The position numbers were made by a program, and so were the translations under genes. From Membranipora membranacea (taxonomy: Eukaryota > Bryozoa > Gymnolaemata > Cheilostomatida > Membraniporidae), in assembly GCA_914767715.1 (NCBI GenBank), contig OU612065.1:3660001-3724000 (forward strand): a stretch of 64,000 nt of DNA, read 5' to 3'. Positions within the stretch are counted from its first letter, which is position 1; every line of letters starts with the position of its first letter. The notes under the pieces were generated by a model, which was not told the DNA's origin, did no database searches, and saw nothing but the letters and a program-made list of their open reading frames with translations. Of this stretch, positions 38,501 to 49,694 are shown one piece after another.

Positions 38501-41500
38501 ACACCTCATATGTGGAAACACTCTCACTTCATCACACGCATCCACCGCCTATCACAGTAACTCGTTGATTAGGCCAGTATTTTACTTAATCCCAAAATGT
38601 AACAAAATGCACTAGAACCTTCAAAACCGAGAACCAGGCACCAAATTTTGAAAAATCTGTAATTGAATAATTGAATGTATACACTGGAATATTGAAGATT
38701 TCATAACCAGACATTTCGCCATCGCCTCCCACCGCTCATCAGATTGAATGCCGTGAGACAAGCTGACGCTTTATGTAACTGTTCTCATAAGCTGCTCATA
38801 TTTTGCTGGAAAGATAGTTGATCGACGCATAAATATTTTATATTACACATAAATTATAAACCGAGCTACCTCCCCCTAAGGCCAGGAATGTGGTGACCAT
38901 GTGAGAGAAAATAATGTAAGGATGAGAACTCCACTTGTTCTCTTGCTAATCAGCATTATTCTTGTGCACATTATTTCTTAATTGCAAAACTTTATAATTT
39001 TTTCTCTTGACGTAACTGTGTATATATAAATAAGTGCATTGCTTTTTTTCAATTAGATGCAGAAAGGTGATGTAGATTTGCATGAAACATTACGACATGG
39101 TGTCCTCAGAAAATGAGTTTGTTATAACATTAATGTGTAAAATGACACATATAGACATTTTTGTCGAGATTTTTAACTGATTTGATATTATGTTATGTGT
39201 GATCTTACACTGTACTTACACAAGAGTATTTTCATAGTCCATGTTATTTCCATATGGTCAGATTAGAGAAACAGCGTCTGGCGAATGGTGAGCAGACTGA
39301 GTTAGACAGCGAGATTATGGTTCATATGGACGATGATTTCACTCAGGAGTTGAATCAGATGCCAGCTGCTGTGCAAGAAATGTCAGCAGACTACACTAGC
39401 ATAGACACACAAGATCTCATGGCTAACAGTTCTGTTGAAAAAGGCGAGCCCACCATCCAAACTTCTACAACAAAACATCCCATCTTCCAGTTCTCAGGCT
39501 TCAAAGATGAGGTACACACGGGCATCTCAGCAACAAGATTTTATTAATATTTCGTGCCAAAAAGAGGATTCTTATGTAATGCATTTCCAGTGGAAATAAA
39601 AAAACCTTGTGATAGTCTCCATCTCTTTTGTATACACCACATTCAATACAAAACTCAGCCCAATAATATGCCTTCTTTAGAGAAATGGGTAAAGGGAGAT
39701 TATGCAAGGCCTGGAAAGCCGGACTGCAATTAACCAGTGTATTATTCATTTTAATATTATTGACATAAGGCGTATTTACTTTGTTAGGATTCTGTCCGGG
39801 CGGGCGTACCTCGGCTCATTCATTTTTGTCCCATTGCCTCTGTGACGAAAACTTATATTGACCAGAGGCGTCACACCCAATGTAATCCATCTGAAATATG
39901 TAGCTCTAGTACTCTCATCACACACTGGCCAATGCTGCTCCCCAGTGGTGTGCCTACTGCCTACCACTTGACCAGTTACACTTGCATTTCCAAATGACCT
40001 TCATTCAAAGTGCCATAGGCTCTCCGTCTAGCAAAGTGGGCGCTGCAGAATGGTCCCATGGTCATCGATATTTATCTTACATTCAAAGGGCTGAGCGCCC
40101 ACTAATGCGTCGTGACTGCCCTGCGAGTATCAGTCGGTGACCTTTGCTGGTTTTGGTTGCTTGCTGATTGCCTACAGCTGTCTGGTATTATTACTAAATA
40201 TCCAAACCCTTATATTCCCTGCAGGAAACTTGATGACTAGAGAAAATTTAGACAGCCCAAACCAGAGTCATTATCTGAGAACAAACCTTTCTTGACTAAC
40301 CTGGGAAAAATCAAGGCCACACCAGTACTCTCTTCGGGACAACACCCATTAGGGGGGGGGACAAGATTTTATGTAACATTTCCAAAGATAAAATGCCATG
40401 TTTTCTGACATTCAAGTTTTTCTTCATATATGAAAATCATACTAAAACATTTTTGATTGTTTGCCGTTGAAATTGTGGGAATCAAATGGCAAGTACTAAA
40501 AAAAAGAAGTGATATCTCAGCGATAAGTCATCTGTGAAATGCATAATCACAATAATGGTCTACGGCATATCATCGAAATGGTGTATCCTTAGCTCCACTG
40601 AATCCCAGTAGACCTTATTAGAAATATGAATTAATTAATGTTTCAGGAGCGGGATGAGATGGTGCAACAGCTCAAAGATCTTGGAGTCATGACATCAACC
40701 AGCAAGAGTTTTGATGAAAATTGTACACACATTATTTTGAGTAAGACAGCATTTCTGTTTCTTATAGTTATATTCACATCAGATGAATGATTACCTTCAC
40801 ATTTTTTTTGTATAAAAACAGGGTAAACCAAGTTAAGCAAGAGCTACCCTGATTTATGATCGGACAGTTTGGAACTTATTATTGTAACCCATAGACTACA
40901 TGTTCTATCCCAAAATGTTTGCCTGTCTAGAAAGTTTATTGCAAAGTATCTCGCGTGTGAAAATATCTCAGATGATGCACTAAAAGAGTAGGCTGCACAA
41001 GAACTAAATGCTACACTCTGCTTATATACTAAAATAATGCATGACACCGCTGGCCCCAAGTCTTTTAGCGCTATTTTTTTAAAGTTAAGTTAGAGCTAAA
41101 AAACGGCGTTGGAAGGATTGCACACTTAAATAATTGGCCGGTTTTGATGAAAATTTTCTTTCATTGTACTCTTAATGTGACCCTATGATCTAAGTTGTTT
41201 TATTTTTTAGATATAACTATGCAGATGATATGGCAGAGTTTTAAATGCATAAAAAAATATTGATCATTGATACATTGATACATTGAATAACAAGTTTTGC
41301 CATTTTACACCTCAAACTTTGTGTAATTTTTCATGCCATCATATACATAGCAGGAGTAACTACAGATAGCTGTTCTCCTGTATCTAAGCACAGGAAATCA
41401 GATATATGCGATTGTTTTTTACAAAGTAAACCTAACACTATACAGTTGGCATAAAGGCATAAGGCTATACAACATCTAATATAATATCACAGGTTGCAGT

Positions 41501-44347
41501 GTTACATTGTAATGTAGGAATTACTTAGTTAATTGTGGGGTGTAGTAAGGACGATTCATCATTTTTGACATAAGGTATAATTTTATTTACAACTTCACAC
41601 ATCCTTTTTCCACTGTAGGGCTTCGGCCAAATCCTAATGCTAAAATTTAATCTCCAATTCTGCTAGCTCTCAACTGGGATAATTAGGATTTTATAGTTTT
41701 ACCATCACAATGAGGTCGTAAAACCCCTGCTTCTTTACCTCAATACATCTATTTTCTTGCACGTTTATTTCATGGTATTGTCAATCAATACTTTGATATG
41801 TGAATGATTTAGTTTGCTCACGTGTGTTTTCTCTTGCAGACAAACCACAGAGAAATGAGAAGTATCTATGTGGGCTAGTGAGAGGCCTGTGGATGATGGT
41901 TCCCTCCTACGTGTCTGCATGTGTCCAAAGTGGTACACTTCTTCCCGTATGTATATCCTAATCGAAATATGCAAGTGTCATGTTTTGCCTTCAGTTATTT
42001 CAATTTAGACTCACTTAACGGAAGCAGGCCGTTAGAATTATTGCACAATTTGCTGTAATTCCCTACGTTCCCGCAAGTCAACTTCGAAAATCGCAATCTC
42101 TGGTCGATCAAAACTAGACTCCAGGGATATAAAATCATTATGACAGAGGATGTATTTTTGGATTGTCTGTCATTGGTAATCTTATGAATATCAATACGTA
42201 GAATTACCAGTGGGACTTTTCTCTTTTGTGAATGACAATGCAATAATCGTAGCCCTGGGCTCAATATAAAGAGCATGAATGAAAGTTATTTTTATGAGGA
42301 AATACTGAGGGTGAGGCTCTGCAATCGTGCATGAACAATGATGCCCTTGGCCCTCTTGAATGGTTAGGGATTTTCGTTGTTTCTGCAATGGGCACAAAAA
42401 CCATCTTTATCTTGGACCTGACCGAAAAAGACAACTGTGCTATTCTAGCGATACTAATATATAACTTGTTGATAGGGCCAAATATTTTCATCTTTCTAAA
42501 TATGTAGAGGAAGCGGAATGGTGAACAAAACAATTATAAAATAATAATCAGATGATAATCAAAATATAATAACATATTATTGACACCAAATAACCACAAA
42601 CATGTAATTTTAATGCTTACTATCACTAAAACCTTAAATCCAGAAAAAAATACTAAGACTTAAGAAGTATTATTGTAACAATAGACTTATAGCTGAGATT
42701 TTGTAAAGCCTTCACATCAAGTTTCCCCACAAATTTTGAAATTAGATATCCGAATGTATATATGTATATATATATATAATATTTCCTTGTCAGTCGCAAT
42801 TACACTGCTTTCCCTCAATTGCAAAGAGTAAACTCACCTTCTCCTGAAAGGATTGTATTTGTATGACATCTTGCTTAATCACATCAACTGGATATGAACG
42901 CTAACATTGTACCTACCTACTCTCCTACCTGGTGTATGTCGCTTTCAGGATATCTGAGTACAGGGCAGAGAAGTTTCTGCAAAGCTATCAATCTTACATC
43001 AATATTGTGAATGCTGTGATATGGAAACCAAATTATAAACATTGGCATGTAATTAGTCGCTAAGAAATTATTTTGTTGGGAGTTTATTGTGGGGCTCCTT
43101 CTCTAGGTGGGAGGTGTTGCAGTTACAACTCCTTTCTTGGTGTAATCTTAGACATCATTGTCAAATTACCAGTACAATTAAATCTGTTAACAGGAAGCGC
43201 AGTATGAATGGGGAAACCCCGCAGCAAACCAGCCAGCTATAAGCACCGGGGTCATACCATTTGCTGCAGCGGCACATCGCCGGAGACTATGTGTGCAACA
43301 AATGGTAGGGAACTTTCATCGATAAAACAATTATGACCTTTCATGAATCCTCCGATATTATGTTTTCCCATGCAACCATGGATTAATAGAGAAATGGAAA
43401 ATTTATTGTTTCATTCAAATTCAAAACTAACAAGTCTCAGCCCTTATATAAATCTCCTGTATAATTTATCTTGGCACTTTAGCATTGGTTGGTACATGTA
43501 GCCAATAAATTGTACAATGTGATTTCATATTCATATATTCATATTGTTGCTTTTAGGTCGGCTCTCAGCATCTGCCTTTCGATGGGTGGAAGGTAGTGTT
43601 AGGTCTAGCTGAAGTTAAAATGGCACAAATGAAGAAGATCTTAGAATTGGGTGGTGCTCATGTGGTGTCAGAGAGGTGAATTTTCTGTTTATTATGAGTT
43701 TCACTAAATGAGGTATTAGCATTAGGACCCACCATGATCATAAATATACATGTGTCAAGGTTAGTTAGGGCCATCTGCTGTCATCAATGGAAGAAGACCC
43801 GATGCAAATGATATTCATGTTTTATCATTTTATTTCTTTCAGATGTGTTCCTGAGGAACCATCAGAGGCGACACACACCTTTGTTGATGCCAATAAATCA
43901 GGATTATCCGTAAGTATGAGTTTATTCAGTAGTCTCTCATAACAAGTGTGGCAGCTCATTAGCCGACGCTGAAAGTCCAATATTGTCGAACGTTTTCTAT
44001 GCAACATGTTGCATCAGTATGTTAGAAGTGGAAGTTATTTTACATGGCCTTTTATGTCACTCTTGTTTTGATCTGCAAAATTTAGATTATTAAATAATTT
44101 TATATTGAGACAGACTGTGAATAGCTTGTGTAAGTATGAATCTAGTATGTGTAATATTTAATTTTAATGCTTGATAGCTCGGATATACTACAGTCATTCT
44201 AATTTTTTTCTGGCTATTCTTTTACAGGAGAATGATCTGAAGATTTTGAGACGTTCTGGTGTTCAATGCCTCAAAAATGAATATATTCCAGCTTATCTCA
44301 TGTGCGAAGAATCAATTGACAATTCAAAGTATGAATATCCTGCATGA
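23525..44347 (+). CDS. TOPBP1: DNA topoisomerase 2-binding protein 1 (TopBP1)
   Basis: Nuclear BRCT scaffold that loads at stalled forks with 9-1-1 and activates ATR. About 33 coding exons, 1462 residues (human about 1520). Exons: 23525-23626, 23951-24090, 24374-24419, 24612-24698, 25188-25369, 25480-25604, 26460-26525, 26773-26925, 27084-27295, 27439-27512, 27695-27775, 27959-28117, 28364-28470, 28905-29175, 29498-29684, 30284-30453, 31050-31178, 32103-32170, 33001-33068, 35954-36136, 36382-36636, 36851-36928, 37227-37295, 37653-37873, 38108-38229 and 38315-38480 (this junction is weaker), 39262-39511, 40647-40740, 41840-41946, 43194-43304, 43557-43675, 43843-43909, 44228-44347. BRCT repeats: about 13-95, 108-195 (Lys159 in SSQKYHAANHLG is the expected phosphopeptide lysine), 205-290, 368-460, 600-680, 690-785, 903-1003, 1238-1325, 1368-1455. 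The last exon could instead splice at 44328 (see findings). Confidence 0.95.
28905..29175 (+). other. TOPBP1: TOPBP1 exon with Thr-Pro-rich linker
   Basis: Disordered segment between BRCT3 and BRCT4 with repeated STP and TPVSTPVSTP motifs, i.e. many candidate proline-directed phosphorylation sites. The frame joins the flanking exons in phase (donor GTAAGC, acceptor TATTAG). Confidence 0.8.
29275..29400 (-). mobile_element. Probable tRNA-derived SINE fragment in a TOPBP1 intron
   Basis: The minus strand reads GGTCAGCGCACATTCTATAC, then GGGTTCAAGTCTCACC, resembling tRNA A and B boxes at about tRNA spacing. The body downstream is not shared with the other SINEs here. The A box is divergent, so the call is moderate. 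Confidence 0.5.
32594..32813 (-). mobile_element. tRNA-derived SINE, second copy, head internally deleted
   Basis: Same body as 21447-21676 (TCACTCACCACAT, GGCAAAAT, CAGTTTGTAGGCAGGT, CTGGGGGTCCAA, CTGCAGTGGGATTC in plus orientation). On the minus strand the B box is GGGTTTGAATCCC, but the stretch between B and A boxes is mostly missing. A TCCTAC triplication ends the copy. Lies in a TOPBP1 intron. Confidence 0.8.
33095..33150. repeat. 16-bp tandem repeat just inside a TOPBP1 intron
   Basis: About three and a half copies of ATATTACCAAACTCAT, starting 27 bases after a donor site. No function inferred. Confidence 0.85.
33151..35953. other. Longest TOPBP1 intron, no gene recognised
   Basis: About 2.9 kb between exons 33001-33068 and 35954-36136. 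AT-rich, with a TA/ATG microsatellite near 35778-35820. No open frame on either strand looks like a known protein. No clear mobile element. Confidence 0.4.
38315..39511 (+). other. TOPBP1: TOPBP1 exons coding the end of the ATR-activating domain
   Basis: Exons 38315-38480 and 39262-39511 code LVTWEDSTSRLEKQRLAN across their junction. This is the segment of TopBP1 with the invariant tryptophan (human Trp1145; about residue 1168 here) needed to stimulate ATR-ATRIP, followed by the family's RLA block. Upstream, TKRKEAPARKLSNSMSTPAL is a basic stretch suited to nuclear localisation. Confidence 0.8.
40035..40103. repeat. 10-bp inverted repeat AGTGGGCGCT / AGCGCCCACT
   Basis: Perfect arms at 40035-40044 and 40094-40103 around a 49-base loop, inside a TOPBP1 intron; possibly a remnant of a small foldback element. 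Confidence 0.5.
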
Positions 44348-46448
44348 CTCCGCAAATATGACTCTGCACATAGCAGCGTGTGTCACAGATTAAATAATGT
44401 CTGATATCGAAACCTTTCTAAATCCAGATTCAAAAAGGAGATTATGGTGTTAGGGACAGATTCAGTTTTAATAACCGGTCCATTAATTAATGTCGAGTGA
44501 ATTTTTTGTGCTGATCATCCCTGGGGATGTTACACGGTGGTGCTAATTGACAACTGACAAATGTTCTCTGTACACACACTTACTGCTCATTAATGAGCTT
44601 GAGCTTGGGTCTAAACCCCATGGGAATTTTCTTTCTTTATTTAGTTTATTGTTGCTGTGTGGTAATAAGATGTAACGTTGCACCACCCTCAATGAACAAG
44701 CTTCCCTCACATTATATCAATTTTTTATCTCATGAGGATGAATGCCAACAGGAGCTCATTTTAACACCTCCTAAAAATTTTTTTTTGGTCATAATGTACT
44801 CGCTTTATTTTGTTCGTTTTTTATGAATATGTCCATATTTATATAATTGCACACATGATTTTTTTTTCTTTTTTCTAATTGCAAAGTTCTATTACAACAA
44901 CTAATTACCCTGACAATGAGAGATCAAAACAATTTATCTTTTCCTGTTGTCTATGTGGTAAGAGAAGTACAGGCCATAAAATAAGCACAAAGTTTTAACT
45001 GTAGGTGATAAGGTAATATATGATGTAAAAATCTATAATATCGGATAATTCCTGTCTTCCCAACTCAATAACAATCTATGCCATTCACGTTTGTACTTAA
45101 AACGTGTATGGAAAAGTGTTATAGCACAATACAGGTTGCAAGTGCGTAACAAAGTGGGTGTGAGACTGGCCAACAAAAATCAAGATTCCAAACTATGATT
45201 AAATGCTGATGAACGCTTTTATTACATAAGTTACTATGCTATTGTATACAAGTAAATACAATGCAGGTCTCATGTATGATTCATGGTGATTCCCCTACAA
45301 GCATCCCAAACCCACCTTATCGTGGCCGCGTGGGAGTCTATAATTATAATAACTAAAAGGGAGTAAAATAGTAACAGCATCTGAATTGTTGTCATCAGGT
45401 ATTTACCTGAGGAGTTATATCCTTAATGTAGATCTATGATGATGTTTTTTGTTGTTTATACCTTGGTGCACATATACAACAAAAAGTACCTAATGAAAGA
45501 AAATTGTTCAGTTTGTATCTTGCTATCTGAGTCCCTTCGGGGTCTATTGCTTCACCATTAATCTACACCGTTAGAAATTGTATTGTTGAGGGCCCGAGTT
45601 GTAGAAACACAACAAATTGCAGACCCTACAATGCTCAATATGCTAAAAATGCTATAATTGAATATATTCCATGTCAGAATTTGGGACTTCCATTTGCTAT
45701 TTATATATCATAAAAACAATTTGGAGGCTGGGCATTAACCCCAGACTCCACAGAAGGGGCTGACAATATCCAACCTGAGGTCACTTCACACCCTCAAAGT
45801 TCTTGCGCCTCCCTTAAGATTTTTTCTAAATTACGGCCCTGAAGTGGTATGTGCAGAGCTGCTGTAGCTGATATGTTGGTTTGATATCCCATCATCTTGG
45901 GGAGAAAACGTAAACGCTTTCTTGATGTTTTGATCAAAAAACATATTCTGCACCTTCAATGCTTCCAAAGATTAAAAATACATTGACAATGATGCTAAAT
46001 TTGGCTGTGCTGGTTGGTAATTGCTGCGATCAGTGAACCACACCTATCATGAATGAAATATTCATGTTTATAGAGCTGTTAACTGGCCTTGTCAAGGTGA
46101 CTACTACAAAAAAAGTAGCGGGTGACAAGGCTAGCTGTTAATGACTATTAGAAGTCTGTATTCTATGTGTGATCATCTGTAGTGTTATTTTATCTATGAT
46201 CATGAAATAGATGTCTTTGTTTTGATTGTGCATGATTATACAATATTGTTATAGGTTTATGTTTTATTATATAAAAATATTTATTTATCTGAACACTTTG
46301 AAAATATATAACATGTTATACATTGATACTATATAAAAACATTATAAATAGAATAAATTAATACTTCTAGGAAATTATAAGACCATTTGGTTGGAAACTC
46401 TAGTCTTGGACCAGCCAGAAGACGTGACTGTTGTAGATATCAAATCTT
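44348..46448. other. Region between convergent TOPBP1 and the methyltransferase gene
   Basis: Holds a possible extra TOPBP1 exon (44887-44957) and a hairpin element (46084-46138). Several AATAAA/TTTATT signals for either gene. No other gene recognised. Confidence 0.45.
46084..46138. repeat. Hairpin element with TGACAAGGCTA termini
   Basis: GGCCTTGTCAAGGTGACTAC, a run of seven A, then GTAGCGGGTGACAAGGCTAG: imperfect arms of about 25 bases. The TGACAAGGCTA end is the same as in the 961-1165 repeat. Confidence 0.7.
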
Positions 46449-47684
46449 TCAACAGCTATCGGTTTTGATTGCATGAACTATAACAGCTTTATGATGAATA
46501 GTATATGGATCTTTCAAGTAATTCACATATTTCGTAGCAAAAAGCAATTTCTTCTCCTGTGGTACATGATTCATGAATGGACTGACTGTGACAGTCATAC
46601 CAGCTCTTTCAAACTTAGATCTGCACACATAATGCCTCTCCTCTACCTTGCAGGTCTTGACCCTGAAGCCAACAGATCTTATTTGTTTCGTGTACGCAAT
46701 AACGTCCTTCCAGATCGGCATCTGTTTTTTGATAGCCATAATGGCAGTCTGCATCTCGTGTGTTATACCGCAATCCTGAGCAGCCTTCCTTGCTGCCATC
46801 ATTTCATCGTTTGTTTGCATCGCTGAGTGAAAGAATTGTGCTATGAAATCACCGTTCATCTTCATACATCTGTTCATGTTTGTCAGCAGTTTATGGTGAT
46901 CTTTGATCCAGTGAAGCACATAGTTGGAAAATACCTGTAAAAAATAGATATTGTGAGTTAGGTATTAATAAGAAGAAATACATGATTTTGACTTTTTGAT
47001 TATAATGTTCCAACAAAAGTTTCTGTTGCCGTTTAGTGTTTACATCACATGATGTTATATTTTTGGTTGTACATGTTTGTTGTTTATGATGTACAAGCGA
47101 GTTACAAACAAGAAGAACTCACCAGTGTGAATTTATTAGACCAGTCTTCAGACCACTCGTCCTCTGCGTCCATGTGTTTATAGAATATCTGAGCATCACT
47201 GTTAGCCTCAGTCGCATACTCGATAAACTCACTACTCTTATCAATAGCACATATCTGATCCACCTGAGGTAACCTGTCTAATAGAGTGGTAGTTGCCTCC
47301 CCAGTTCCACATCCAATGTCGAGAACCACCTGCTGCTCGTAGAGGCACAGCGGAGACAATTCTGTAATAAAATGTATAATTTAGAACCATGTTTGAAGCT
47401 GTTACATTTTCTATCTTCTGAGTTTTTGTCATGCTGTTTATGAGCCCATTTTAACTGAGCAACAATCTGTAGATGAAAAACATTAAAAAGATGAAAGTAA
47501 TTAATAAGATAAATCATTGGTTTATTAAAAGTACATACAGCTAATTTAGTTTACCTGAAAATAATTCATCAAGAGATCTGCGGCAGACTTGGGCTGCTGT
47601 GTCAGAGTAAAGTTCTGCACTGTTTCCTCCTGGCATGTGAGCAGCAGCGCTCACCAAATCCGTTACGTTCTTATCAGATGCCAT
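46449..47684 (-). CDS. SAM-dependent methyltransferase, juvenile hormone acid O-methyltransferase-like
   Basis: Class I methyltransferase; in insects the family methylates juvenile hormone acid or farnesoic acid, but the substrate here is unknown. Three exons: 47555-47684 (ATG at 47684), 47123-47361, 46449-46934; donors GTAAAC and GTGAGT, acceptors TTACAG and TTACAG, phases close to 284 residues, the usual family length. Order: a helical cap (AELYSDTAAQVCRRSLDEL); SAM motif I VVLDIGCGTGEATT (about residues 55-68); the acidic motif after strand 2, AIDKSSEFIEYA; a DAED segment; the strand-4 motif TLVFSNYVLHWIKD, characteristic of JHAMT-like proteins; then the C-terminal sheet ending VHAIKTDSC. 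No signal peptide or membrane helix. Convergent with TOPBP1 and about 1 kb downstream of the unrecognised gene on the same strand. Confidence 0.9.
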
Positions 47685-48679
47685 CGTAAATTAAATCCTA
47701 CTCAGTTTCAAACTTGAACAGGAAGATTTTAAAAGTCTATGATATGCTCAGTGTAAGAATTGCTGAATTGTGATTTGAACCTGTACGCAAAGGCTTTTAT
47801 AGCCCCAACACGGAAGAAGAAATCAATGATATACGTCCCTGAGGGCTATTATCACGTGCAGCACCAAGAAATAGCTTGTTTCCACCAATCAAATTCTCAT
47901 TACTTTGCGACACAAACTGCTGGCCACGGCTGAACTCACATAATTATTACTTTCAGGCCTTGATTGGTTGTTTTCACATTTCAAACTTAGATTCATTTAT
48001 ATGTAATATAGTATATATGAAACGAATATATTGGTTTTCCCAAATAATGCACTCTCTTCTTTTTTTTCTTATTCCTTGATGAATGTCAGGACATTACAAT
48101 AACAACTGAATGTAATGGTCATTTAATGTCACATAAAGATCACTGTATATCATTCTCTGCTAAGAGATAGCCAAAACAAGTTTCTTTTTTCTAAGAATTA
48201 TCTAAGGATGGTTGGAAAAGTTGTCCTGTCTTGTTCAGAGCTGTGGTCAAACATATCTTGCAGAAATTATAATGGCATAACATGAATACCCTCAAAGAGT
48301 TAGCCACAGGATTTACTGAACATTAACAAAGTAGGCCTACTTGTTATTTATAAAATCTGATCAATCAAGATAGATTGATAACCGTCAAGCACTTTGACTA
48401 TATTTAAAGTTTATCCTTGTTTTCACGTCCTCGAAATGGGAAAAAGTGAGAAAATATTTCTTTAGCAAGTTGATCCTTTGAAATTTAAAACTAAATCTTT
48501 CAAGGTCACGGAAACAGAAACACAATAACTCTCCTCAAGTTTTACGAACAGACAATCCAGAGTCATTACTATCCTCGTTGAGATTTGTACGGTCTTTTTT
48601 CAAATGGAAAAGATAAAGAGAAACTTGAGATACATCAAACAGCAATGCGTAATCCAAAGCACAACACACAGGTCTTCAG
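47685..48679. other. Promoter side of the methyltransferase gene
   Basis: No coding exon or repeat recognised in this kilobase. It must hold the methyltransferase promoter and the 3' untranslated part of the gene ending at 48680 on the same strand. Confidence 0.4.
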
Positions 48680-49694
48680 TTAGAAACCATTAGACAAGCG
48701 CTGATTCATAGCGTCGTAGTGTAGTGGGTTGTCCCACTGCTGTTTGTTGTTTCTCAAGTTTCTCTTCATCTCGGAAACAACACGGTGAAGAATATGTGAG
48801 GACTGACTGACACAGTAGATGATTTTGCGACTGTCCTATCAATGTTTTGATCCATGTGTGAGTCGAAACTGAGCAGACCACCACTAATAACCTCATTTTA
48901 AGCTGCAAGTTTTAATAGTGCATGGTAACCCTAATAGCGACTGTAGGCGAGCATTAACGGCCTCCTACAGTCACATTCAGCTTCCAAGGTACCATTAAGG
49001 GCTAGCTGTGATCTGAACAGAGTGGTGGTGCGTAACAGAGTTTTGAAGAGTGAGATCGACGGACGTAGATATCTTCACATTAGAAGAAGATGATTGTCTC
49101 CACAGTGGGTGGAGGTGTAATCTAAAGATTCTTGGCGATGAGTGACATCAAAGAAAAAAAAATTTAGTGCTGCTTTGTCGTCTAAGCACATTCACAAGAT
49201 AACTTGTGACTTGAGAACATGCATGAATTAACGTCACAAAATATTAAAAAAATTTATATTTGGACTGAAAGATTGGAATGGAGTGAGTGGTGACACATCT
49301 CATCCCAATAGTTGAAATCCTTTGGAAAAAAACGTACCTCAATAACTGCTGGCTCAGCCTCAGTATCTGTTCCAGATGACTATTAAGAACTAATGTAGCT
49401 TCCTTTTACTTTCTTGTATGACTTTCCTTTCAATAGAAATGTTTACTGCTTGGTAGCCTAATAAAATCATCCTGCAGCTGGTCTCTCATTAGTCTGTCTT
49501 GACAAGCTTTTCAAGTTCACCCTCCCATCAACAAAGTTCGTCAAGACAAGCTGGTATTCCGTGAGCATTTGATACAATACCATGTTCTCATCAAAAGGTA
49601 TACCCTCAGTGCGATGCTGTTTTAAACAAATGTTTTTTCTCATTCCGTGAACCAATAAGCCCTACACTGCTTATGGATAAACTGAAGTCTTTTC
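48680..49694 (-). CDS. Terminal exons of an unrecognised gene
   Basis: Three minus-strand exons fit together: 49666-49694 (reads KDFSLSISS; acceptor TGTTGTTTTCAG, donor GTAGGG), 49338-49379 (SSGTDTEAEPAVIE; acceptor TTAATAG, donor GTACGT) and 48680-48835 (DSRKIIYCVSQSSHILHRV, then SEMKRNLRNNKQQWDNPLHY, ending MNQRLSNGF and stop). The last two junctions are phase 0 and exon lengths are 42 and 156, both multiples of three. The C-terminal tail has an acidic/serine linker, then a basic-aromatic 50-residue block. I do not recognise the family and could not place upstream exons with confidence. Composition looks coding, not repeat-like. Confidence 0.5.
49487..49556. repeat. Foldback element, TCTTGACAAGCTT family
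   Basis: Imperfect inverted repeat CTGTCTTGACAAGCTT ... AAGTTCGTCAAGACAAG around a short centre. Arms match those at 53495-53582. Confidence 0.6.
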
